NCBI GenBank assembly: GCA_964521105.1
Contig: CAZFPO010000075.1
Coordinates: forward strand, 1 to 13,908
Length of the DNA: 13,908 bases
Direction: 5' to 3'
Source: JAQUGA01 sp964521105
GTDB lineage: Bacteria; Bacteroidota; Bacteroidia; Bacteroidales; WCHB1-69
Shown here piece after piece: positions 7,731 through 13,908 of this stretch. The translations under genes were made by a program, and so were the position numbers. The first letter of the stretch is position 1. Each line of letters opens with the position of its first letter. Under the pieces are notes generated by a model, which was given only the letters and a program-made list of their open reading frames with translations, made no database searches and was not told the origin of the DNA.

Positions 7731-7935
7731 GATAATTAGACGATTGTTTGTTAAATAAGGTTGCACTATAAAATCTTTTTTTTATTGATTCATTCTGTAT
7801 GAAAACAATTTTACTGTAAAAAATAAATAACAATCATTAAAAAAACAGATAATGTATTGGTTAAAAGGTAGATGCAAAAAAAGTCTAATTTAAAATAGGG
7901 GATAAAGTTCTTTCTTAATTGAAAGTTAAATCAAT

Positions 7936-8988
7936 TTAGGTGAGTATAAAAAGAAGTAAAAAACTCAACATTGCTGCAATAATGGGAGAGATAATCCAAC
8001 CTAAGCCAATCCAACCCAACAAGCTGTATTTAATGTTATAAGCATTTTTATACAAACCAATTCCAATTATTGCCCCAACAATGGTTTGAGAACTCGAAAC
8101 AGGAACCAAGGGAAAGGAAGGAATTCCATATCTTGTTAAGAAAAGTTTTAATCCTAGAGAAGAAAACAAAAAAAGCACCAACGAATGGGAAAAAACAACA
8201 GCTAAAGATGCTTCTGTATTTAGCTTAAAAACGCCATTTCCTATGGTTTTCATGGTTTTTTTTGAATAGGTTAAAACACCTAAAGCAATTGCTAAACTTC
8301 CAATAAAAAAGAGTTGTTGAGGGCCAGTAATAACAATGGAATTAAACATAGTTATAGATTGTAATGGAATTGACTTAATAAAAACGCCCATAACATTTGC
8401 GATATTATTTGCACCTAAACTATATGAACCAATTATTCCAGCAATAATTAATGCGTATCTTAAAAAGGCATCGCGTTTTAATAAGTGAAATTTTCCGACA
8501 TTTAAAATATAGCGAATAAGCAAGTACAACATCACTGCAAAAAATCCTCCTAAAAGGGGAGAATAAAGCCAGGCATAAACAATTTTAGTTAACGAAGTTG
8601 TATCGGTACTTTGTCCAATAAAAATATTCCAACCTATAATACCTCCAACAACCACTTGAGATGTTGAAACTGGCAATCCAAAATAAGACATAAAATAAAC
8701 TGATATTGCAGCCGAAAGTGTAACTACAAACGAACCGTATAAAACATCAATATTGCCTAATTTTGTAATGGTATCTGATGCTCCTGAACCTTGAACTACT
8801 GCACCAATAATTACAAAAATTGAACATAAAATTGCCGCCTTTTTAAAACTAATCATACGGCTACCTACAGCATTACCAAAAACATTAGCCGCATCGTTTG
8901 CTCCTAACGACCATCCCAAAAATAAACCACCTAGAATGTATAAATATACCACGTGAAGATTTTTAAACGGTTCTTTGTATGGCAACAA
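7936..8988 (-). CDS. PiT-family inorganic phosphate transporter
   Basis: The 350-residue, highly hydrophobic protein has about ten predicted membrane segments and belongs to the PHO4/PiT family. These move phosphate into the cell, in bacteria mainly by proton or cation symport, often with Pi as a metal-phosphate complex. Both halves carry the internal duplication typical of the family: SLGANDAANVFG (about 28-38) with SLGANNIANVMG (about 190-201), and GLPVSTSQVVVGGIIG (about 104-119) with a later VPVSSSQTIVGAIIG. The second copy has Asn in place of Asp (GANN, position 195). The length is short compared with E. coli PitA but normal for the compact bacterial form lacking a large central loop. 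Its start overlaps the DUF47 gene end by 26 nt, so the two are co-expressed. It could also act on sulfate, but the DUF47 partner favours phosphate. Confidence 0.93.
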   Translation of the reverse strand: MLPYKEPFKNLHVVYLYILGGLFLGWSLGANDAANVFGNAVGSRMISFKKAAILCSIFVIIGAVVQGSGASDTITKLGNIDVLYGSFVVTLSAAISVYFMSYFGLPVSTSQVVVGGIIGWNIFIGQSTDTTSLTKIVYAWLYSPLLGGFFAVMLYLLIRYILNVGKFHLLKRDAFLRYALIIAGIIGSYSLGANNIANVMGVFIKSIPLQSITMFNSIVITGPQQLFFIGSLAIALGVLTYSKKTMKTIGNGVFKLNTEASLAVVFSHSLVLFLFSSLGLKLFLTRYGIPSFPLVPVSSSQTIVGAIIGIGLYKNAYNIKYSLLGWIGLGWIISPIIAAMLSFLLLFILT

Positions 8989-9619
8989 TTTGAATCATGT
9001 CCGACAAACTCTCTGCAATATCCGAAATGTTTTCGATATGCAAGGTAAAGTACCGAATGTGAAATTTTTCGGCTAAACTAAGCACCTGCATTTCGTGAAA
9101 AACTTTCCTTTTAATTTTAATTGCAAGTTTGTCTGCTTCTCGTTCATGGAAACGTACATTTTGAATGTATTCATCCACTGTTTTTACATCTTTAAAAAAA
9201 GCTCTCATGGCAAGATTTACTTGTTCGACACTTTTTACAGTGGCTTTGGATAATTCTATCAAGTCCTCATTTAATTCCGATGGAATTTTGGGCATTTCAA
9301 CTTCAAACTGAAGTAAATTGCCTTTTGAAGTGTCAATAATATCATCCATAAGTTCTAAAAGTCTCAGAACATCGCCACGATACTCGGGAATAAGGGAATA
9401 CTTTGTTAAATTATTTGCAATTTCACGTTTTTTTTTGTCGGCTTCGCCTTCCATTTTATGGATTAGCTGAAGATTGCTTTGTAATCCCTCAATATTATTA
9501 TTTAAGTATAATTCAACTCCTTGCCCAAACACAGAAATGCTTGATTCAGAAATAGAAATATATTCATCTATTTCAGAAATTAAATAGGATGTTCGCTTAA
9601 AAGGTGTAAAAAGGCTCAT
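8963..9619 (-). CDS. DUF47 / PhoU-like phosphate transport accessory protein
   Basis: The product has 218 residues from ATG 9617-9619 (MSLFTPFKRTSYL). It matches the DUF47/TIGR00153 family, distant homologues of PhoU that form two three-helix bundles and bind metal through Glu/Asp-rich motifs. Here these are MEGEADKKKRE in the first bundle and HEREADKLAIKIKRK in the second. Members are almost always encoded next to PiT transporters and are thought to regulate them. The frame is open 13 codons further upstream to 9658. The 9619 start is preferred because MSLF-x-PF is the family's usual N-terminus and because a -7 element at 9634-9641 would place transcription start inside that extension. The gene overlaps the transporter by 26 nt. 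Confidence 0.9.
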   Translation of the reverse strand: MSLFTPFKRTSYLISEIDEYISISESSISVFGQGVELYLNNNIEGLQSNLQLIHKMEGEADKKKREIANNLTKYSLIPEYRGDVLRLLELMDDIIDTSKGNLLQFEVEMPKIPSELNEDLIELSKATVKSVEQVNLAMRAFFKDVKTVDEYIQNVRFHEREADKLAIKIKRKVFHEMQVLSLAEKFHIRYFTLHIENISDIAESLSDMIQIVAIQRTV

Positions 9620-9633
9620 GATATTTTTTTTAA

Positions 9634-9641
9634 CAAACTTA
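9634..9641 (-). promoter_or_regulatory. -7 promoter element of the DUF47-PiT operon
   Basis: On the minus strand this reads TAAGTTTG, matching TAnnTTTG. The expected start near 9628-9631 gives a leader of about 9-12 nt to the ATG at 9619. The nearest TTG (9656-9658) is only 14 nt upstream, shorter than usual. No phosphate-starvation operator is recognisable. The element helps decide the start of the downstream gene. Confidence 0.5.
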
Positions 9642-9756
9642 CAAAAAAAGATTCTCAACCGAAATACTTTTTTTTTATTGAGTCTGTTTTTTCAAAATAT
9701 TAAGAATAAAAAAACACATCAACAAACTTATTATTGGTCGGTTGTAAATATTTAAG

Positions 9757-9764
9757 TACTTTTA
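9757..9764 (+). promoter_or_regulatory. Probable promoter of the outer membrane beta-barrel gene
   Basis: TACTTTTA differs from TAnnTTTG at the last base, but a TTG at 9734-9736 lies 20 nt upstream, the preferred spacing for the -33/-7 pair. The expected start is near 9768-9771, with an A-rich leader of about 15 nt before the ATG at 9786. Confidence 0.45.
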
Positions 9765-9785
9765 CAGCGTAAAAAAATAAAAAAT

Positions 9786-10469
9786 ATGAAAAAAGCACTT
9801 CTAATTTTACTCTTTTCTGTTTTAACATGGTCGTTACTACAAGCACAAAATAAAAAAACGGTTGCCGTAGGCACTAATAAAGACAGGGTTTTGTTTTCAT
9901 TTAACAATGCTTTCTGGCAAAATTTAGATGCTGGCGTAAAACAACGCACTGTTAGTCAAGGATTTAGCACCGCAATAATGGTAGATATCCCAACCAGCGA
10001 AAAAAGTCCGGTAAGTTTTGGATTAGGATTAGGTTTTGCTTCTCATAATTTACATTCAAATGCTATAACGCAAATGAGCTTACCAAATAGAGTTACTGAA
10101 ATGATAATTATACCAGATGGTATCAAATACCGTATCAATAAACTATCATTTAACTATTTAAATATTCCCTTAGAGTTACGATTCAGAACAAAAAGTGATA
10201 TTCGTATTGCCATTGGTTTACGTTCAGGATTGCTGATTGATGCACACGGTAAATATTACGGACATGATATATCGGGCATTGATAATCAAATAAAAATTAA
10301 AAATAAAGACATTAGCAATACCGATAAATATTTATTTGAAGCAACTGCTCGTATTGGTTGGAGATGGATTGCTATTTCGGGTTCATATGGACTAAATAGT
10401 GTTTTTGTAAAAGACAAAGGTCCAGATATTCGTCCAGCAAGTATTGGTTTATGTTTTAGCTTATATTAA
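9786..10469 (+). CDS. Outer membrane beta-barrel (porin-like) protein
   Basis: The product has 227 residues. A signal peptide (MKKALLILLFSVLTWSLLQA, cleavage before Q21) is followed by alternating beta-strand segments of the small outer-membrane barrel type common in Bacteroidota (the OMP_b-brl_2 / porin-family group). Segments include VSFGLGLGFASHN, LSFNYLNIPLELRFR and IRIAIGLRSGLLIDA. The NYLNIPLELRF stretch is a hallmark of that group. The chain ends in an aromatic residue (GLCFSLY), as barrel proteins recognised by BAM do. The barrel would have about eight strands, which usually forms no wide pore, so a structural or binding role is as likely as transport. The stop codon overlaps that of miaB on the opposite strand. 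Confidence 0.85.
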   Translation: MKKALLILLFSVLTWSLLQAQNKKTVAVGTNKDRVLFSFNNAFWQNLDAGVKQRTVSQGFSTAIMVDIPTSEKSPVSFGLGLGFASHNLHSNAITQMSLPNRVTEMIIIPDGIKYRINKLSFNYLNIPLELRFRTKSDIRIAIGLRSGLLIDAHGKYYGHDISGIDNQIKIKNKDISNTDKYLFEATARIGWRWIAISGSYGLNSVFVKDKGPDIRPASIGLCFSLY

Positions 10470-11785
10470 TTTACCGAAGAGCCTTTTAACGTAGCGGTTG
10501 TACACGAAGTAATTTTTACTTTTACATAATCTCCTTTATTCCAATTTGTTTTTGGAAAAACTACTACTTTATTTTGCGATGTTCGTCCAAATTGGAATTC
10601 GTTTGAACGTTTAGAATATCCTTCAATTAAAACTTCAAACACTTTACCTATATCTTTTTTATTTGAGATAAGCGATAATTGTTGTTGCAAGTCAATAACT
10701 TCTTGCAATCGCTTAACCTTTATTTCTTCCGGAACATTATCTTCATAATTTTTAAAAGCAAAGGTGTCGGGGCGAGTAGAGTATTTAAACATAAATGCCG
10801 ACTCGTAGCCTACCTCTTTCATCAAACCAAGTGTGTCACAATGATCCGATTCTGATTCATCGCAAAAACCAGCGATTATATCTGTTGAAATGGTACAATC
10901 GGGAATTAATTTTTTAATGATTTTTATTCTTTCTAAATACCATTCGCGAGTATATTTGCGATTCATTTTTTTAAGCATATTATTGCTCCCCGATTGAACA
11001 GGGAGGTGAATACTTTTGCAAATATTTGAAAATTGAGCAATTACCGATATTAATTCATTGGATAAATCTTTAGGGTGTGAGGTGGCAAATCGGACACGTA
11101 ACAACGGATTAATTTGAGCAATTAAAGCCATCAAATTCCAAAAATGTGTTATTTTACCATCGCTTTCCCAATAATATGAGTTCACATTTTGACCCAAAAG
11201 TGTTATTTCGCGATAGCCTTGTTCAAACAGAGCTACGGCTTCATTAACGATGGTTTGTGGATCGCGACTTCTTTCTTTTCCTCGAGTATATGGAACTACA
11301 CAATAAGAACAGAAATTTTGACAACCACGCATGATTGATATATATGCAGAAACTCCATTACTATCGTAACGAATGGGAGAAATATCGGCATAAGTTTCTT
11401 CTTCAGACAAGATTGTATTTACAGCATTTTGCCCATTTTCAACTGTTTCGAGAAGTTTTAAAATATCACGGTATGCATCGGGACCCACCACCAAATCAAC
11501 GATGGCTTCCTTTTCGAGCCACTGTTCTTTAAGTCGCTCAGCCATGCAACCCAAAATTCCAACTTTAAGTTGTTTGTTTTTTTTCTTTAGGTGTCGCAAT
11601 TCTCGTAAGCGATTCCAAATGCGTTCTTCGGCATGTTCCCGAATAGAACAGGTGTTGATTAATATCAAATCGGCAACTTTAACATCGTTTGTGATAATAT
11701 AATAGGGTGAAAGGACTGACATAACAATTTCACTGTCGCTAAAGTTCATTTGGCAGCCGTATGTTTCGATAAAAACGTTTTTCAT
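10466..11785 (-). CDS. miaB: tRNA-2-methylthio-N6-dimethylallyladenosine synthase MiaB
   Basis: This radical-SAM methylthiotransferase adds the 2-methylthio group to i6A37 in tRNAs reading UNN codons. The 439 residues show the full family layout. The N-terminal MTTase domain carries the auxiliary-cluster cysteines C11 (ETYGCQMN), C46 (INTCSIRE) and C80 (GCMAERL). The radical SAM core has the CxxxCxxC motif at C155, C159 and C162 (RGCQNFCSYCVVPYTRG). A C-terminal TRAM domain (about 375-439; GKVFEVLIEGYSKR) binds RNA. The frame stays open 35 codons upstream to 11890, but that stretch lacks homology features and overlaps tspO. The ATG at 11785 gives the canonical MKNVFIETYGCQMN start and lies 22 nt after a -7 element. 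It is convergent with the beta-barrel gene; their stop codons overlap. Confidence 0.97.
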   Translation of the reverse strand: MKNVFIETYGCQMNFSDSEIVMSVLSPYYIITNDVKVADLILINTCSIREHAEERIWNRLRELRHLKKKNKQLKVGILGCMAERLKEQWLEKEAIVDLVVGPDAYRDILKLLETVENGQNAVNTILSEEETYADISPIRYDSNGVSAYISIMRGCQNFCSYCVVPYTRGKERSRDPQTIVNEAVALFEQGYREITLLGQNVNSYYWESDGKITHFWNLMALIAQINPLLRVRFATSHPKDLSNELISVIAQFSNICKSIHLPVQSGSNNMLKKMNRKYTREWYLERIKIIKKLIPDCTISTDIIAGFCDESESDHCDTLGLMKEVGYESAFMFKYSTRPDTFAFKNYEDNVPEEIKVKRLQEVIDLQQQLSLISNKKDIGKVFEVLIEGYSKRSNEFQFGRTSQNKVVVFPKTNWNKGDYVKVKITSCTTATLKGSSVN

Positions 11786-11806
11786 TTTAAAATCTAAGTT
11801 AAAGGG

Positions 11807-11814
11807 CAAAATTA
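11807..11814 (-). promoter_or_regulatory. -7 promoter element for miaB
   Basis: On the minus strand this reads TAATTTTG, an exact TAnnTTTG match in the 53-nt gap between tspO and miaB. It implies a leader of about 16 nt and an independent miaB start, with possible read-through from the helicase-tspO transcript. No clear -33 element is seen. Confidence 0.45.
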
Positions 11815-11838
11815 ATGAATTTAACGAAACGTAATCTT

Positions 11839-12321
11839 TTAGTTTAAGAGAAAGTAGGCAGCATTTAAAAAAGTGGCAAAACTCACCCAAAGTAAATATG
11901 GAATATTAACAAGGGCTGCAGTTCGATTTAGGGGATAAAATTTAAGAATCATAAAAAGAATACTGATCCATAATACGCCGATTTCAATTAATGCAAATCC
12001 TATAAAATTGTAATAAAAGAATAAAAAACTCCACCCGAAATTTAATAATAATTGGGTGAAATAAATTACAATTGCCTGTTTTTTTATTCTACCCGATTTT
12101 TGTTGCCAAATCATAAAAAAGGAAAGACCCATGACTAGATAGAGGGTAGTCCAAATAGGACCGAAAACCCAATTTGGTGGATTAAATTCGGGTTTATTAA
12201 GACTGGCAAACCATTCGGGAACTGCTTGAGCTGTGAATATTCCAGCTACAGAACCTAATGCCAAAGGGATTGTTAAAGAAATTATTAGCTTAATGAATAA
12301 GCCTGAGTTAAATTTTGCCAT
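11839..12321 (-). CDS. tspO: TspO/MBR family tryptophan-rich sensory protein
   Basis: The 160-residue integral membrane protein has five predicted transmembrane helices, the standard TspO/MBR (translocator protein) size. Signature segments are present in order: PEWFASLNKPEFNPPNW with VFGPIWTTLYLVMG (loop 1 and helix 2), QLLLNFGWSFLFF (helix 3), and AALVNIPYLLWVSFATFLN (helix 5). Family members bind porphyrins and related tetrapyrroles and have been linked to stress and oxygen or light responses in bacteria. The physiological role here cannot be read from the sequence. It lies 8 nt downstream of the DEAD-box helicase stop codon, so it is probably co-transcribed. No -7 element is seen directly in front of it. 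Confidence 0.93.
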   Translation of the reverse strand: MAKFNSGLFIKLIISLTIPLALGSVAGIFTAQAVPEWFASLNKPEFNPPNWVFGPIWTTLYLVMGLSFFMIWQQKSGRIKKQAIVIYFTQLLLNFGWSFLFFYYNFIGFALIEIGVLWISILFMILKFYPLNRTAALVNIPYLLWVSFATFLNAAYFLLN

Positions 12322-12329
12322 ACAATTTA

Positions 12330-13544
12330 TCAGCTATGTTCTTGATTTTTCTTTTTTACTACAAATTTAGCTCTAGGCAAATTATCCTTTTGATTATCAA
12401 CTTTTTGTGATTTTACGGTTGATTTTGAGGGTAATTTAAGTTTTGGAATTTCTTTTCCAATAAGTTTTTCAATTTTTGACAATTTAAACATCTCTTTTGG
12501 AGTAACTAATGTAAAAGCCTCCCCTTTTGCATTCACACGAGCAGTTCGTCCAACTCGATGAACATAATCTTCTACATCGTGAGGCATGTCAAAATTTATC
12601 ACCAAGTTAATTTCTTTAATATCAATTCCCCTGCTCATTACGTCGGTGGCAATTAAAATTCTAATTTGCTTTGAACGAAAGTTATTCAACACTTCCTCTC
12701 GTTGGTCTTGTTCGAGCAATGAAGATATTCCGACTGATGGCAATCCACTTCGGTTTAGCGAACGGACAATTTCGGAAACTTTACTTTTAGTTGATGTAAA
12801 AATTAAAATACTATCAAAATGAGTTCTCTCAAGAAGAATTTCTTTAATAATTTCGATTTTTTTATCTTCATTAACCAAACACACTTTTTGGTCGACACCA
12901 TCGGCAGGTTTTGAAACCGACAATGTAACCTCTTCGGCTTGATTTAGAATTTTTTTTGCAAACTGTCTGATGTTTCCTGGCATAGTTGCACTAAACATCA
13001 GTGTTTGTCTATTCTGAGGCAGATAAGATTCTATTGCTAAAATGTCATCAACAAAGCCCATGTCTAACATTCGGTCGGCTTCGTCTAAAACCAAATGCTT
13101 CAATCCATCAAAGGTAACAAGTCCCATTTTAATGTACGAAAGAAGCTTACCTGGAGTAGCAACAATGATATCAGCCCCTTGATTTAAGGCATTTTTTTGC
13201 GATTCCCAGTCTGCCCCATCGCCACCACCATAAACCGCCATTGAAACAACCGAGGTGAAATAAGATAAACCTTGAATTTGTTGATCAATTTGAATGGCTA
13301 ACTCTCGAGTAGGAACAATTATTAAAGTATCAATGCAATTACTTGACGAGCCGATAAGAGTATTTAATATGGGCAAAACAAACGCTGCTGTTTTTCCAGA
13401 ACCTGTTTGTGAACATGCAATTAAATCACAATTTCGTAAAATAATTGGTATAACTTTTTCCTGAATTGGAGTGGCATTTTCAAAACCCATATAGGAAATT
13501 GCTTCCAATAATTTTTCATCAAGATTGAGTTCGTTAAACTTCAT
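12330..13544 (-). CDS. DEAD-box ATP-dependent RNA helicase (RhlE-like)
   Basis: The 404-residue protein has the complete two-RecA-domain core: Q motif (GFENATPIQ, Gln28), Walker A (SQTGSGKT, Lys51), PTRELA (78-83), TPGKLL (130-135), DEAD (154-157), SAT (185-187), LIFTSTK, ATDVMSRGIDI (299-309) and HRVGRTAR (329-336). It unwinds short RNA duplexes, with likely roles in ribosome assembly, mRNA decay or cold adaptation. The tail after about 370 is short and Lys-rich, as in RhlE-type proteins, for RNA contact. The conserved His-x-Asp before the Q-x-x-R of domain 2 is changed: ISSLLEQDQREEVL (about 273-286) has Ser and Leu at those sites. The promoter -7 element at 13552-13559 leaves almost no leader. 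It is the first gene of the helicase-tspO unit. Confidence 0.95.
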   Translation of the reverse strand: MKFNELNLDEKLLEAISYMGFENATPIQEKVIPIILRNCDLIACSQTGSGKTAAFVLPILNTLIGSSSNCIDTLIIVPTRELAIQIDQQIQGLSYFTSVVSMAVYGGGDGADWESQKNALNQGADIIVATPGKLLSYIKMGLVTFDGLKHLVLDEADRMLDMGFVDDILAIESYLPQNRQTLMFSATMPGNIRQFAKKILNQAEEVTLSVSKPADGVDQKVCLVNEDKKIEIIKEILLERTHFDSILIFTSTKSKVSEIVRSLNRSGLPSVGISSLLEQDQREEVLNNFRSKQIRILIATDVMSRGIDIKEINLVINFDMPHDVEDYVHRVGRTARVNAKGEAFTLVTPKEMFKLSKIEKLIGKEIPKLKLPSKSTVKSQKVDNQKDNLPRAKFVVKKKNQEHS

Positions 13545-13551
13545 AGTAGTG

Positions 13552-13585
13552 CAAAGGTATTATTTTAATGAATAAATCATTACAA
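13552..13585 (-). promoter_or_regulatory. Promoter of the helicase-tspO unit (-33 and -7)
   Basis: On the minus strand the -7 element is TACCTTTG (13552-13559), and a TTG (13583-13585) lies 23 nt upstream. Transcription would start about 2-6 nt before the ATG at 13544, so the mRNA would be nearly leaderless. Confidence 0.6.
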
Positions 13586-13607
13586 AAAGAACTTTCCATT
13601 TATAAAT

Positions 13608-13642
13608 AAAACATCTCAAAGTTATTAACCTTGAGATGTTTT
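13608..13642 (-). terminator. Intrinsic terminator after the right-edge T9SS cargo gene
   Basis: A perfect 12-bp inverted repeat, AAAACATCTCAA (13608-13619) and TTGAGATGTTTT (13631-13642), has an 11-nt loop. On the minus strand it is followed by a T-rich tail. It lies 18 nt past the final stop at 13661-13663 and before the helicase promoter, so it insulates the two units. The T run on the plus side makes it bidirectional. Confidence 0.8.
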
Positions 13643-13660
13643 TCTGTTTTAAATCATTCA

Positions 13661-13908
13661 TTATTGCTTTACTACTTTAAAAACTTCGTTTTTGGAATTT
13701 GAGGTAATTCTTAACGAATAGACCCCTTTGATTAATCGCTCCGTTGACAAACTAATAATTTGTTAATTAAAATATTTTTCAGAAATTACAATTTTACCAT
13801 TCATGTCGATAATTTCAACGATAGTTTTTTCGCTTTGAGTTTCTGGAACAAGAATATTTATAAAATCATTAAATGGATTTGGATAGTAAATTATTGAGTT
13901 ATCTTTTG
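13661..13908 (-). pseudogene. C-terminus of a T9SS type A cargo gene, interrupted by an in-frame TAA
   Basis: The frame enters from the right edge and encodes IYYPNPFNDFINILV, then VEIIDMNGKIVISEKYF, the first half of a T9SS type A sorting domain. It meets TAA at 13763-13765. With no frame change the next 33 codons read as the rest of the domain: LSTERLIKGVYSLRI, then NEVFKVVKQ and a final TAA at 13661-13663. The whole sorting domain is therefore present but split by one stop codon. The visible ORF ends at 13763, and the main body of the gene lies outside the window. TAA is the stop codon of most genes here, so recoding is unlikely. Loss of the last strands would be expected to block T9SS export, because the terminal residues of such domains are required. 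Alternatives are a base-calling error or a recently disabled gene. Confidence 0.85.

Noticed and set aside
7910..7925. CTTTC/GAAAG hairpin after the phosphate transporter gene
   Set aside because: It is only 5 bp, AT-rich, and not followed by a clear T tract.
9752..9949. 65-codon minus-strand frame over the beta-barrel gene start
   Set aside because: It is antisense to the signal peptide region of a better-supported gene.
11786..11890. 35-codon N-terminal extension of miaB
   Set aside because: It overlaps tspO and contains the miaB -7 element. The canonical MiaB N-terminus begins at 11785.
13763..13765. TAA read as a sense codon through a variant genetic code
   Set aside because: TAA ends most of the intact genes in the window, at the expected family lengths.

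Overview
The window reads as AT-rich chromosomal DNA from a Bacteroidota bacterium, probably a Flavobacteriia/Sphingobacteriia-like or uncultured relative. Three things point there. There are type IX secretion (T9SS) cargo proteins with both sorting signal types: type A at 1159-3426 and 13661-13908, and type B, the gliding-motility-associated C-terminal domain, at 4404-7187. Most gene or operon starts carry the Bacteroidota -7 promoter element TAnnTTTG. Shine-Dalgarno sites are essentially absent. No rRNA, tRNA, CRISPR array, insertion sequence or phage gene was seen.

Layout, left to right. (1) 1-445, minus strand: 3'-truncated gene for a small, very AT-rich protein with an RNILAH motif typical of HEPN domains. 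It is divergent from (2) 603-3426, plus strand: a cysteine-rich DUF3109 protein overlapping by 14 nt an FG-GAP/VCBS-repeat, T9SS type A cargo protein. (3) 3443-4084, minus: a small exported protein with NG-x-x-x-G-L/I-type repeats. (4) 4085-4403: a 319-bp gap with a promoter, a short tandem-repeat patch and a strong bidirectional terminator. (5) 7670 down to 4404, minus: a two-gene unit of a small secreted protein of unknown function and a 927-residue CUB/P-domain/PKD type B cargo protein. (6) 9619 down to 7936, minus: a DUF47 (PhoU-like) protein and a PiT phosphate transporter, overlapping by 26 nt. (7) 9786-10469, plus: an outer-membrane beta-barrel protein. (8) 13544 down to 10466, minus: DEAD-box RNA helicase, TspO/MBR membrane protein, and the tRNA methylthiotransferase MiaB, which has its own promoter. 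(9) 13661-13908, minus: the C-terminus of a further T9SS type A cargo gene, interrupted by an in-frame TAA, followed by a hairpin terminator.

Most of the window is housekeeping (phosphate uptake, tRNA modification, RNA helicase) mixed with secreted or surface proteins. I do not see a complete undescribed system. The points most worth a second look are the HEPN-like gene running off the left edge, the nonsense codon inside a T9SS sorting domain at the right edge, the small-secreted-protein plus multidomain cargo pair, and the altered motif in the DEAD-box helicase.
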